Origin: Candidatus Gastranaerophilales bacterium
GTDB taxonomy: Bacteria > Cyanobacteriota > Vampirovibrionia > Gastranaerophilales > Gastranaerophilaceae
DNA: 35,697 bases
Direction: 5' to 3'
NCBI GenBank assembly: GCA_900769645.1
Contig: CAAGHI010000067.1
Coordinates: 1-35,697, forward strand
Shown in pieces: positions 15,719-24,100 of this stretch. A program made the position numbers and the translations under genes. The notes below the pieces were generated by a model. That model was given only the letters and a program-made list of their open reading frames with translations. It ran no database searches and was not told the DNA's origin. The number at the start of each line of letters is the position of its first letter. Within the stretch, counting starts at the first letter, position 1.

Positions 15719-15763
15719 GTGAACATCGTTAATAGAATAGTGTCTTATGACAATGGAGTAAAA

Positions 15764-16828
15764 ATGACATCAAGTGAGTTAGATTTTGAAGAACTATTGA
15801 AACAATATGATTACAAGTTTCAAAAAGGTGATTTAGTTAAAGGCATCGTATGTGGTTATGACAGTCAAGGTGTGATGGTTGATATCGGCGCAAAAACAAT
15901 TGCAGTCGTTCCTACACGTGAAGCAGTTGACAAAGACGAAAATATTGAAAAGAAATTCGAAAAAGGCAAAGAATACGAATTTTTGATTATAAGAGAAGAA
16001 GATGAAGACGGCAAATTCTTGTTGTCTAAGAAGAAAGTTGACCTTGCTTACGCTTGGAAAGAACTTGAAAAAGCAAAAGAAGCTGACGAAACAATTCTTG
16101 GTACAATTGCCGGAGTTGTTAAAGGTGGCGTACTTGTTGAAGTTTCAGGCGTGAGAGGTTTCGTTCCTTCTTCTCAATTAAGAGTTAAAGAAAATGAGTT
16201 GACTGTTGGAGAAAAATTGGAAGTTAAAATCTTGACTTTGGATCCTCAGCAAAACAACTTCATTCTTTCAAATAAAAAAGTTTACGATGATAGCGCTGTT
16301 GAGGCTAGAAAAAATGTATTCTCTCAAATTGAGGCTGGTCAAATCGTCAAAGGTGACGTTGTTAGAATTACTGACTTCGGTGCATTCATTGATTTGGGCG
16401 GAATTGATGGCTTGTTGCCACTTTCTCAATTGTCTTGGAGATGGATTGATCACCCAACAGATATTTTGAACGTTGGCGACAAAATTGATGTTGAAGTTAT
16501 CGCAGTTGACCATGACAAACAACGTGTATCATTGAGTTTGAAAAACCTTGAACCTGATCCATGGGTTGAGGCAGAAAAAAATATTAAAGAAGGCGATAAA
16601 GTTGAGGGCACAATCACAAGAATTAAACACTTTGGAGCATTTGTAGAAGTGTTCCCTGGGGTTGAAGCATTGTTGCCACACGCAGAAGTTGTTGAGTTGC
16701 AAAACCAAAAAGATTGCATCTTGCAAGCTGGAGATAAAATTGATACTTATATCTTGAAATTCAATCCGGCTGACAAACGTATCGCTTTGACAATCAATCC
16801 AGATAAAGTTTCTTCAGAAGAAGAATAA
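15764..16828 (+). CDS. rpsA: Ribosomal protein S1-like protein with four S1 domains
   Basis: The start at 15764 (GGAGTAAAA before ATG) fits better than a GTG at 15719, which lies on the promoter -10. The product has 354 residues. Four S1 RNA-binding domains are seen: about 20-88 (KGDLVKGIVCGYDSQG), 105-175 (GTIAGVVKGGVLVEVSGVRG), 187-262 (GDVVRITDFGAFIDLGGIDG, with SWRWIDHP) and 274-350 (GTITRIKHFGAFVEVFPGVE). Enterobacterial S1 has six domains and cyanobacterial Rps1 about three. It binds mRNA and helps initiation at the 30S subunit. That is relevant here because several genes in the window appear leaderless. A perfect terminator follows. Confidence 0.9.
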   Translation: MTSSELDFEELLKQYDYKFQKGDLVKGIVCGYDSQGVMVDIGAKTIAVVPTREAVDKDENIEKKFEKGKEYEFLIIREEDEDGKFLLSKKKVDLAYAWKELEKAKEADETILGTIAGVVKGGVLVEVSGVRGFVPSSQLRVKENELTVGEKLEVKILTLDPQQNNFILSNKKVYDDSAVEARKNVFSQIEAGQIVKGDVVRITDFGAFIDLGGIDGLLPLSQLSWRWIDHPTDILNVGDKIDVEVIAVDHDKQRVSLSLKNLEPDPWVEAEKNIKEGDKVEGTITRIKHFGAFVEVFPGVEALLPHAEVVELQNQKDCILQAGDKIDTYILKFNPADKRIALTINPDKVSSEEE

Positions 16829-16866
16829 AAAAGACTTCAAATTAAATCTTTTTTCATAAATCAAGC

Positions 16867-16890
16867 GGAGGCGAAAGCCTCCTTTTTTTT
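16867..16890 (+). terminator. Terminator of the S1 protein gene
   Basis: GGAGGC, GAAA tetraloop, GCCTCC, then eight T. Confidence 0.95.
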
Positions 16891-17030
16891 ATTCGTTTAT
16901 GTGGTGATTTGATTTCATAATCTCTCATTTATCTGAATGAAATTTCCTTTTTTCTCTCCTCTAAACGTATGATTTTATGGGATTTTTTATATAAATTTTT
17001 AGATTTGTACCGTATAATTTACATATAATA

Positions 17031-17058
17031 TTGACTTTATAAAAAACTCCATTATAAA
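17031..17058 (+). promoter_or_regulatory. Sigma70 promoter of the 17089 gene
   Basis: TTGACT (17031-17036), a 16-base spacer, TATAAA (17053-17058), about 30 bases before the ATG, which has AAGGAGAG in front. Confidence 0.7.
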
Positions 17059-17088
17059 TAAATCAGGTAGAATAAGGAGAGTAACTTT

Positions 17089-18342
17089 ATGGGCATGGCA
17101 GCTTCACAGGCAAGATATCTAGGCTTGACCGCAAGAAAGACAAACGTTGAATACGAAGGACAACAAATTAACCAAGCAAGAACCGCTTTGGCAAACCAGA
17201 GTGCAAATACGTTTAATGAACTTTTGGCACTTGAAGTTCCAACAGCCCCGAGTACTCAGGATTACACAACTTTGCAGTATTCTTACCAAGATGGTACAAA
17301 TACTGAAACGATTTCTGATATGTCAGAATTGGTAAACGATCCAGATGGTTACAACTACACGATTTCTCACTATCACTATTCTGATGTGTTTACCGGAATT
17401 ATGTCTAAAAAGACTAATCCGCAAGTTAGTTTTGAAACTAAGGCTGAAAAAAGTCTTGTGCCAAAAGATAATGTAACTTATGACGAAGGAACAACAACTT
17501 ATACAGTGAACGGGCAACCGGTTGCAAAATATGATGCGTCTGTTCAAGAACAAAAAGACGCTTATGCTAAGATTGTTGCCGACTATCCAAGTTTTGCAAG
17601 TGTTGATGTTAATAGTGTTTACACATACACAGACACTGATGGCAAATTGGCGTTTACAACTCTTACAGATTTGAATAAGGCAGTTGCGGGAACTGCAGAT
17701 TTAGGTGCATATAAAATTAACGATAATGTGCCGGCTTATGTTGGAAACAATGAGGTTCACCCTTATGATTCAACTAATTCTGAGCAAAAAACTGCATTAG
17801 AGCAAATTAAAAAACAATTCCCAGCAGAAAGTATTTCATCTTCTGATAATATTTATACTTGGACATCAGGTGGAAAAACTTATTTTGCAACGTTAGAAGA
17901 TTTGCAAGCAACTGCACAAAGCGCTCCAGATCCTTCAAAACCAACTGAAAACCAAAATAAGTTGACTATGTTTAATGCCGAAAATGTTTCAACAAAAATT
18001 GAACAACAACAAAGAGCATTTGTTCAGCTTGATGATACCGGTCGTCCGCAAAGTATCAGATATGAAGATACGACAGCGACATATACGTTGAAAACAGAGA
18101 CTACAACTGATGAAAACGCTTATAATGATGCAATGAACCAGTATAACTATGATATGCAGGTTTACGAAAAGAAAATTGCGGATATTAACGCTAAAACTGA
18201 AAAAATTCAAGAACAAGATAGAACTCTTGAATTGCGCTTGAGGCAACTTGATACAGAGCAAGAGGCTTTGCAAACCGAGATGGAATCAGTTAAGAAGGTT
18301 ATTGATAAGAATATTGAATCTACTTACAAAACATTTGAATAA
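17089..18342 (+). CDS. Two-ended helical protein with variable middle, unknown function
   Basis: A 417-residue protein. The first about 50 residues (MGMAASQARYLGLTARKTNV, then EYEGQQINQARTALANQ) and the last about 75 (KIQEQDRTLELRLRQLDTEQ to KKVIDKNIESTYKTF) are predicted helical and coiled. Both ends match the short protein at 19642. The middle is Thr/Asp/Tyr-rich and contains two tandem copies of a 65-70 residue unit (about 138-203 and 215-281) sharing QEQK/SEQK, YTYT/IYTW and GK-F-TL-DL. No signal peptide or cysteine is seen. Conserved helical ends around a variable core resemble the plan of flagellin-like and other type III exported filament proteins, but this is analogy only. It starts a cluster that reaches 19968. 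Confidence 0.6.
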   Translation: MGMAASQARYLGLTARKTNVEYEGQQINQARTALANQSANTFNELLALEVPTAPSTQDYTTLQYSYQDGTNTETISDMSELVNDPDGYNYTISHYHYSDVFTGIMSKKTNPQVSFETKAEKSLVPKDNVTYDEGTTTYTVNGQPVAKYDASVQEQKDAYAKIVADYPSFASVDVNSVYTYTDTDGKLAFTTLTDLNKAVAGTADLGAYKINDNVPAYVGNNEVHPYDSTNSEQKTALEQIKKQFPAESISSSDNIYTWTSGGKTYFATLEDLQATAQSAPDPSKPTENQNKLTMFNAENVSTKIEQQQRAFVQLDDTGRPQSIRYEDTTATYTLKTETTTDENAYNDAMNQYNYDMQVYEKKIADINAKTEKIQEQDRTLELRLRQLDTEQEALQTEMESVKKVIDKNIESTYKTFE

Positions 18343-18354
18343 TTAGAGGTTTAG

Positions 18355-19173
18355 ATGAGTTACAAGAATGACAGTTATTTAGTAATAGCAAATAAATTTG
18401 GATCAGCGAGTGGCGATGCAAAAGCCCAGTTGTGGGAAACTTACGATCAGCTTAGAGATTTGACGGTTTCCGGAAACGGCTTAGGCTCCGGTTTTGGTGC
18501 AACAGGCGGCTTTTTGTATAATATTGCAAGTTTGCTTGCTCCATCTTCTTTTGCAACTGTTTTTGGCGCATCTCAGACAATGAATGTTCCGGGGACTTCG
18601 TATTCGTCATCATTTAATGGTGGTTCGTCTTTTGGATTGGATTCTTTGTATAACTATTCAGGATTTCCGTCAGGTGCAGCCCCTGTATCTTGGGGATTGG
18701 ACGGATATGCAACAGGCGGTGCTTCTTCAATTCTTAGCGGTTGGGGAACTGATTCCGGTGTTGCAACAGGTTATGCATCAGGTGTTGGTGGAATTGCAGA
18801 TGTTGCAAGTGCTGCAGCTTATGGGCTCGGTGCTGCAAATGGATATGGATTTTCAATGAAAAACTTGGTAATGCCGGTTGCCGGTATAATTTCAGGTTGG
18901 GGCGGAATTATGCAAGCTGCAGCGCCTTATTTGGGTGAATATGGACTTCCGGCTCTTGTTATGGGTAATTTGATGCAAGGAACTTCTTCTGCTGCATTGG
19001 CGGCTTACCAAAACGTAACCGGAAATATTACTGCAAACGCTGATACAATTCTTTCCCAAAAGGTTAGGAACATTGAAACTGTTTGTAAAATGCTTGATAC
19101 ACAAGGTGATGTTGTCAAGAAGATGTTGAAAGATTCTATCGAAGGCGACAGTAAAGCAGTTCAAAACATGTAA
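18355..19173 (+). CDS. Gly/Ala/Ser-rich protein with hydrophobic segment, unknown
   Basis: A 272-residue protein starting 12 bases after the previous stop, with AGAGG before its ATG, so the two are cotranscribed. Residues about 40-165 are Gly/Ser/Ala/Tyr-rich with few charges. About 167-215 (NLVMPVAGIISGWGGIMQAA and LGEYGLPALVMGNLMQG) is hydrophobic and could enter membranes. The last 50 residues are a charged helix with DTILSQKVRNIETVCKMLDT. There is no N-terminal signal peptide. A soluble start, a central hydrophobic part and a C-terminal coil recall type III translocator proteins in outline only. I do not recognise the family. A terminator overlaps the stop codon. Confidence 0.6.
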   Translation: MSYKNDSYLVIANKFGSASGDAKAQLWETYDQLRDLTVSGNGLGSGFGATGGFLYNIASLLAPSSFATVFGASQTMNVPGTSYSSSFNGGSSFGLDSLYNYSGFPSGAAPVSWGLDGYATGGASSILSGWGTDSGVATGYASGVGGIADVASAAAYGLGAANGYGFSMKNLVMPVAGIISGWGGIMQAAAPYLGEYGLPALVMGNLMQGTSSAALAAYQNVTGNITANADTILSQKVRNIETVCKMLDTQGDVVKKMLKDSIEGDSKAVQNM

Positions 19174-19193
19174 ATTTTATTTACATGTTTTTT
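19165..19193 (+). terminator. Terminator overlapping the stop of the 18355 gene
   Basis: AACATGTAAAT, loop TT, then ATTTACATGTT and TTTTTG. The TAA stop lies in the left arm. Confidence 0.85.
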
Positions 19194-19356
19194 GTATTTG
19201 TTAAAGATTAAGAAAAGTTTTTCCGTAATAGAAAAAGTGAATGGAATACTATAGACTGAAAAGGTTAAGACATGTTAAGCAAATATTCCAAATCATGGCA
19301 ATATTTAGCTCCACATTGTTTTAATATACATGTAGGTCTAAAGTGCAAGGAGAAAA

Positions 19357-19629
19357 ATGCTTCGAGATACTTTAGAAATGAATATAAAAAGATTAGTCGA
19401 TTTCTTGATATATTCAAAAAACTTTCTAATAAGAAAGAATCCTATAAAGACAATGTCAAATTCTTTCGTTGAAGGGATAAAAGACTTCCTGACAATGAAC
19501 AAGAAACGCAAGATGGCTCAGTATAGGTTAAACTATCACCGTCATCAGTTTCAGAAAATGGAACAGTTGATTGCAGAAAACAATCAGCACACGTTTCTGA
19601 GAGGCAGTCACCTCAACGAAACAAGATAA
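19357..19629 (+). CDS. Small basic protein of unknown function
   Basis: A 90-residue protein preceded by a strong AAGGAGAAAA site, which selects this frame over an overlapping 66-codon frame that starts at 19272. It is Lys/Arg/Asn-rich. About residues 33-75 (SNSFVEGIKDFLTMNKKRKM then QYRLNYHRHQFQKMEQL) are probably helical. No membrane segment or known motif is seen. It ends 12 bases before the next gene, with which it forms an operon inside the 17089-19968 cluster. A role as a small partner or chaperone of the neighbour is possible but unsupported. Confidence 0.6.
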   Translation: MLRDTLEMNIKRLVDFLIYSKNFLIRKNPIKTMSNSFVEGIKDFLTMNKKRKMAQYRLNYHRHQFQKMEQLIAENNQHTFLRGSHLNETR

Positions 19630-19641
19630 AGGAAGACAAAA

Positions 19642-19968
19642 ATGGGATTACTCACATCACAAATCAGATTAATGTATCTCCAACAGCAACGTCTTGACTT
19701 GGAATACAAGATCCAGTTGATAACCCAATCCAAAATGGGGTTGTCGCAATCTGTAAGTGATTTGATGCAGGTTGGCAATGACTATGATCCTGAATCCCCT
19801 GTTACCAAACAGTTGCAGCAGCGGCAGGCAAAGTTGAAGGTTCTTGAGCAGAAACTTGATATGCAAATGCAAGAATATCAAAACAGGCTCCACATGATTG
19901 ATACAGAATATGATTCTTGTAAGCAGATGATGGAGAAAAATATTAAAAGTTCATTCTCTTATGGATAA
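19642..19968 (+). CDS. Short helical protein related to the 17089 product
   Basis: A 108-residue protein, nearly all helix. Its start MGLLTSQIRLMYLQQQRLDL (then EYKIQLITQSK) matches the start of the 417-residue protein at MG-x-x-x-SQ-x-R and EY-x-x-Q-x-I-x-Q. Its end, TEYDSCKQMMEKNIKSSF, matches TEMESVKKVIDKNIESTY. In effect it is the same protein without the large middle part. The centre is Gln/Leu-rich coiled coil. AAGGAAG precedes the ATG and a strong terminator follows. Paralogy within one small cluster suggests that long and short forms assemble together. Confidence 0.65.
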   Translation: MGLLTSQIRLMYLQQQRLDLEYKIQLITQSKMGLSQSVSDLMQVGNDYDPESPVTKQLQQRQAKLKVLEQKLDMQMQEYQNRLHMIDTEYDSCKQMMEKNIKSSFSYG

Positions 19969-19994
19969 TGACTGAAAATAAACAAGTTTGTAAT

Positions 19995-20036
19995 AGCGTC
20001 GTGTTTGATGAATTTTTCTAACACGACGCTGTTTTA
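19995..20036 (+). terminator. Terminator of the 19357-19968 operon
   Basis: AGCGTCGTGTT and AACACGACGCT pair perfectly over 11 bases around a 14-base loop, then GTTTTAA. Confidence 0.85.
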
Positions 20037-20039
20037 ATG

Positions 20040-20068
20040 TTGAAATATGTTAGAAAATATGTTATACT
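20040..20068 (+). promoter_or_regulatory. Sigma70 promoter of the prepilin locus
   Basis: TTGAAA (20040-20045), exactly 17 bases, TATACT (20063-20068). It predicts a message starting near 20075, with AAAGGG before the ATG at 20101. This favours 20101 as the designed translation start. Confidence 0.7.
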
Positions 20069-20100
20069 AATCAAGTATACATAAAAAGAAAGGGCAAAAT

Positions 20101-20199
20101 ATGAAGAGATTTGAGAAGTCGTTAGAGTTGTTAAAAAATAATGAGGCTCTAATTGGCGGGTGGAGCGGCACGGTCCTCGGGGGGGGGGCAAGCGCGTAG
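20101..20199 (+). CDS. Start segment of the prepilin gene, currently out of frame
   Basis: ATG at 20101 has a good promoter and a GAAAGGG ribosome site. The frame MKRFEKSLELLKNNEALIGG runs into a tract of ten G and then stops at TAG (20197) after 32 codons. Adding one G, or removing two, would join it to the prepilin frame as ...LGGGGKRVAFTLAEV. It is therefore read as the intended start of the 20160-20933 gene, either switched off or broken by a sequencing error in the G run. Confidence 0.55.
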   Translation: MKRFEKSLELLKNNEALIGGWSGTVLGGGASA

Positions 20200-20933
20200 C
20201 TTTTACCCTTGCTGAAGTCCTAATAACATTGGGCATCATCGGTGTTGTAGCGGCAATAACCTTACCGACATTAATCCAAAATTATCAAAAACAGGTTTGG
20301 GTTAATCAGTTGAAAAAAGAAGTAAGTGTTTTACAAAATGCCGTAAGGACTCTAATTGCAACAGAAGGTGTTGAAAACCTCTTTGATACTAGTTTTGTAA
20401 GATCAGAACCTTCTGGAGAGTATACCTGTTTTCAATATTCTCCAGATAAATTAAATTTAAAAATTACAGGAAAAAAAACTCATCATTATAGATACGCATA
20501 TACGGAAGGTGGTACTTTCCGTTATTTGGCAGATGGTGCTAGTTTTGATGTAGATTTTGCAGATGGTGGGTGGTTTTGTTTTAGGTCTGAAAGTCAATTA
20601 ACTGTTACCTTTTTTGTAGATGTTAATGGAGATAAAGGTCCTAATAAATCAAATAGAGACCAATTTACTTTTAAACTTGACAAGTATGGACAAATTGTAC
20701 AATCAGGAGACTTAGATGTTAGTATTGATGATGACGCTTTTGCAGAGTTAAATAATGCATGTAAAGAAGATCCAAATATTTGTCAAGCAATTTTCGGAAC
20801 TACCAATATTACAAAAGATCATATTAATAAATGGTTATTAGATAGTATAGTTTCAGAATGTTCTGATAATGATATGGCAAAGTTTGCTTGTCTAGATTTA
20901 ATAATTCGTGACGGTTGGAAGATGAATTATTAA
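20160..20933 (+). CDS. Type IV prepilin/pseudopilin-like protein
   Basis: The frame from a GTG at 20160 gives 257 residues, but no ribosome site is seen there. The core is a class III signal: KRVA then FTLAEVLITLGIIGVVAAIT, with cleavage expected before Phe and Glu at mature position 5. NYQKQVWVNQLKKEVSVLQ follows, the usual pilin helix. The remainder is a globular domain with four or more Cys. After cleavage by prepilin peptidase it would join a pilus or a type II-like pseudopilus at the membrane. No pilus assembly gene is nearby. The likely true start is at 20101, in another frame across a G10 tract, so expression may be phase variable. Confidence 0.8.
   Translation: MERHGPRGGGKRVAFTLAEVLITLGIIGVVAAITLPTLIQNYQKQVWVNQLKKEVSVLQNAVRTLIATEGVENLFDTSFVRSEPSGEYTCFQYSPDKLNLKITGKKTHHYRYAYTEGGTFRYLADGASFDVDFADGGWFCFRSESQLTVTFFVDVNGDKGPNKSNRDQFTFKLDKYGQIVQSGDLDVSIDDDAFAELNNACKEDPNICQAIFGTTNITKDHINKWLLDSIVSECSDNDMAKFACLDLIIRDGWKMNY
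20179..20188 (+). repeat. Homopolymer of ten G at the prepilin start
   Basis: A run of ten G in an AT-rich genome, placed between the promoter-proximal ATG and the pilin core. Eight or eleven G would restore one frame. The 40 bases around it are unusually GC-rich. Confidence 0.95.
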
Positions 20934-20940
20934 AATAAAT

Positions 20941-20974
20941 TTATTAGATTCTTCGCTAATCGCTCAGAATGACG
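20941..20974 (-). repeat. Half copy of repeat family C
   Basis: Reverse complement reads GTCATTCTGAGCGATTAGCG then AAGAATCTAAT, which matches the outer arm of the 1875-1960 repeat. Confidence 0.7.
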
Positions 20975-20980
20975 ACCAAA

Positions 20981-21043
20981 GTAGTGGCTATTTTGGAAAA
21001 ACAACTATCCCAGTAAATGTCACTCAGGACTAAGATCCGGAGT
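20981..21043 (-). repeat. Interspersed repeat family B, reverse orientation
   Basis: On the minus strand it reads ACTCCGGATCTTAGTCC, then TGAGTGACATT and a tail ending TTTCCAAAATAGCCACTA, in the order seen at 35617-35690. Confidence 0.7.
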
Positions 21044-21054
21044 TTTTATAAAAG

Positions 21055-21085
21055 AATGACGTGAATAGCTACTATTCACGTCATT
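21055..21085. repeat. Perfect 14-bp hairpin
   Basis: AATGACGTGAATAG, loop CTA, CTATTCACGTCATT. It abuts a family D sequence (21079-21110, GTCATTGCGAGCGATTAGCG then AAGCAATCCAG). Located between the convergent pilin and SNF2 genes, it may stop transcription from both sides. Confidence 0.8.
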
Positions 21086-21177
21086 GCGAGCGATTAGCGA
21101 AGCAATCCAGAAATTAATTAGTAATTTGCCCCAGACGGCATAAATTAATGATGAATTGCACCAGAATAGTAAGAACT

Positions 21178-24100
21178 CTAATCTACTGAGAAAATTTCTC
21201 TAATATCGTCCATTGTAAGCGATTTTACAATGTTTCTGTCGACTGAAATTACGCTGTCAACAAGGTTTCGTTTAACTGTTTTAAGCTTTTGGATTTTCTC
21301 TTCAACAGTATTTTTCGTAATAAGTCTATATACAAACACTTTTTTAGTTTGTCCGATACGGTAAGCACGGTCTGTTGCTTGATCTTCAACGGCAGGGTTC
21401 CACCACGGGTCGTAATGTATTACGTAGTCTGCACCTGTAAGGTTCAAGCCTGTTCCGCCGGCTTTCAAGCTAATCAAGAAAATCGGAATATGCGGATTTG
21501 AATTAAATCTTTCGACAGCGCCTTGACGATCTTTCGTTTTACCTGTCAAGTATTCGTAAGGTATGCCTTCACGTTCCAACCAACCTTTTACAATATCAAG
21601 CATATTAACAAATTGGCTGAATAGCAGAATTCTGTGTCCTTCATCAACAATTTCTTCAAGCATTGATTTCAGTTTTTCAAATTTGCCTGATTTCATAATG
21701 TGTTTAACATTTTCTTTGTCGTAAAGCCTTGGGTGGCAGCAGATTTGACGCAATCTCAAAAGTGCTGAGAAGATAGACAAACGACTCTTTTCAAGTCCAT
21801 TTTGCTCAATTGATTTGAACAATTCTTCTTTCGTGCTGTCAAGAACTTGCAAGTAGAAATCTCTTTGTTCGTCTGTAAGTTCGCAGTATGCAATGTTTTC
21901 CACTTTATCCGGCAAGTCTTTTGCAACATCTCGTTTCATACGGCGCAAAATAAACGGATAAATCTGCAATTTCAAGCGTTTTTCAACTGTTTTGTCCTGA
22001 CGTTCCATAATCGGATTTACGTAGCGAGAATTGAATTCTGCCATGCTGAACAAGAACCCTGGCATCAAGAAGTCAAATACAGACCACAATTCTTCAAGTT
22101 TATTTTCTATTGGAGTACCTGAAAGTGCCAATTTGTGTGATGCTTGGAGTTTTTTGACCGCTTGAGCAGTTTGTGACATTGCGTTCTTGATGTTTTGAGA
22201 TTCATCAAGAATAATATATCTGAAATTGTATTCTTTAAGTTTTGCGATATCTCGTCTAATCAGCGCGTAGCTTGTGATTACGACATCAAAGTTTGGGATT
22301 TCTTTGAAAAATTGCTTTCTATCAACTCCTGAAAGTTCCAAAGTTGTTAAAGTTGGAGCAAATTTTTGGATTTCAGATTTCCAGTTGAAAACAACGGTTG
22401 TCGGGCAAATTACAAGAACAGGCATTGGTCCGTCTTCTTCTTTCGCCTTTTGGACAACGGCAAGTGCTTGGAGTGTCTTTCCTAAGCCCATATCGTCCGC
22501 CAAAATTCCGTTCAAACCGTATTTATACATAAACCAAAGCCAGCCAAAACCTTTGGATTGGTATTCTCTGAACTCTGCGTTAATACCTTCCGGTAATTTT
22601 AAATCTTCTGATGTCGAGAAGTTTGACATTTGTTTCCAGAACGCTTCGAACTTGTCGCTCAAAACAAGCTCTACATTAAGGTTTTTAAGCTCGTTGATAA
22701 GCCCTGCACGGTAGGTTTTTACGATATATTTGTTGTCGTTGTTGCGGTAAACGTCAAACGAGTTGAACGCACGCATTATTGAATAAATATCTTGAGACGG
22801 ATATTCAACAAAGCCCAAACTTCTTATGCGGCTGTATTTTTCGCCACTTTGAATTGTGTCATAAATCTCGTCAAAGTTGATAATTTCTTCCCCGACTTGT
22901 CCGTATAAAAATATTTCAAAACTATCTTCAGACTCTTCTGAAAAGTCGATTTTTGCACAAAGTTTGAACGGATCGGCCATAAGTTTGAAGAAGTTCATAT
23001 CGTCTTTTTCGACGAATTTCCAACCATCTCCGGCCTGTTTTATGTAGTAGTTGTAAAAATCGATTGCGTTTTCTTTTTCCAAAGCCAAATTGTTTGTCTG
23101 CATCGGAACAAAACGACAAGCCAAAAGCATTTGATAGGCTTCTTGTTCATGTTTAAGATTTCTCTTAATCCAGTAAACAAGATCTTCCCCAGGTTTTTTA
23201 ATTGTTATATAAGGAGCTTTTTCAGCAGTAGTCTTGGAATACGGTACTACAACTCCGTCGTATTCAAATTCCAAAGATGCTTTCAATGACTGATCGTAGT
23301 CAATTCCCATTGTAACAATGTTTAGCGGTGGACGTTCCGTAAGCATTAATTGACTGATGTTGTCAGCAATTTCTACGTCCATAATTTCTTGTAACTTTGG
23401 CAATTCTTCGTAAATAAATTTTCCGCCATCAGCGTCTTTCAAGTCTGTGAAAGATGATTTTAAAATGTTTTGTGGCAAAGAATTCATCGCAATGTTTGTT
23501 GGAAATATTATGTTTTTGTATCTTCCCCATTTTAAATGTCTTGAAAAATAGCGGACTTCCTCAAGCGGATAAACATCGTCCTTGTCCGGTCTTTTCCACT
23601 CCAATGACAAAAGAATAGTGCCTTGTGCGCCAGTGTTCACGTTTAGGACAAGTCGCCATTCCTCGTCCATAAATTTCAATCTTTCCTTGGTTTTTTCGTC
23701 CAAAACCTCGTCGGCTTTTGATAAAAGAGTAAACATCGGACCAAATTTGGTAATTGGAATGTCGTACCAGCCGGCTTTTTTGTCTTGTCTTGAAACTGTT
23801 AAAAGCTGTTGAAATATCGCAACTTCAACTTTTTGAGAGTTGTTTAATTCAAAGTCCGGATTTTGTTTTTGCGCTTCAATCAAAGCTCTCAAAATCGGCT
23901 CAATTTGTCGAACAACTTTTCCGGTTTCTCTTGAGCGAACAAGAACTGAGAAAAAGTTTGCTTTTCTTTTTGAATTAAAGTGGAAAAGGTAACTGCCTTG
24001 CGGTTCTTCGGTTAGCGCAGTGTTTTCGTCAGGAAATTCAAATTCCATTCCGTATTTTGTTTCTAACCAATCTTCATAAGCGTGTTCATCAATAGCCTTC

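Noticed and set aside
15719..15763. GTG start for the S1 protein.
   Set aside because: It lies on the -10 box of the predicted promoter, so it would not be in the message.
19272..19472. A 66-codon frame starting at 19272.
   Set aside because: It overlaps the 19357 frame, has no ribosome site, and the strong AAGGAG site serves 19357 instead.
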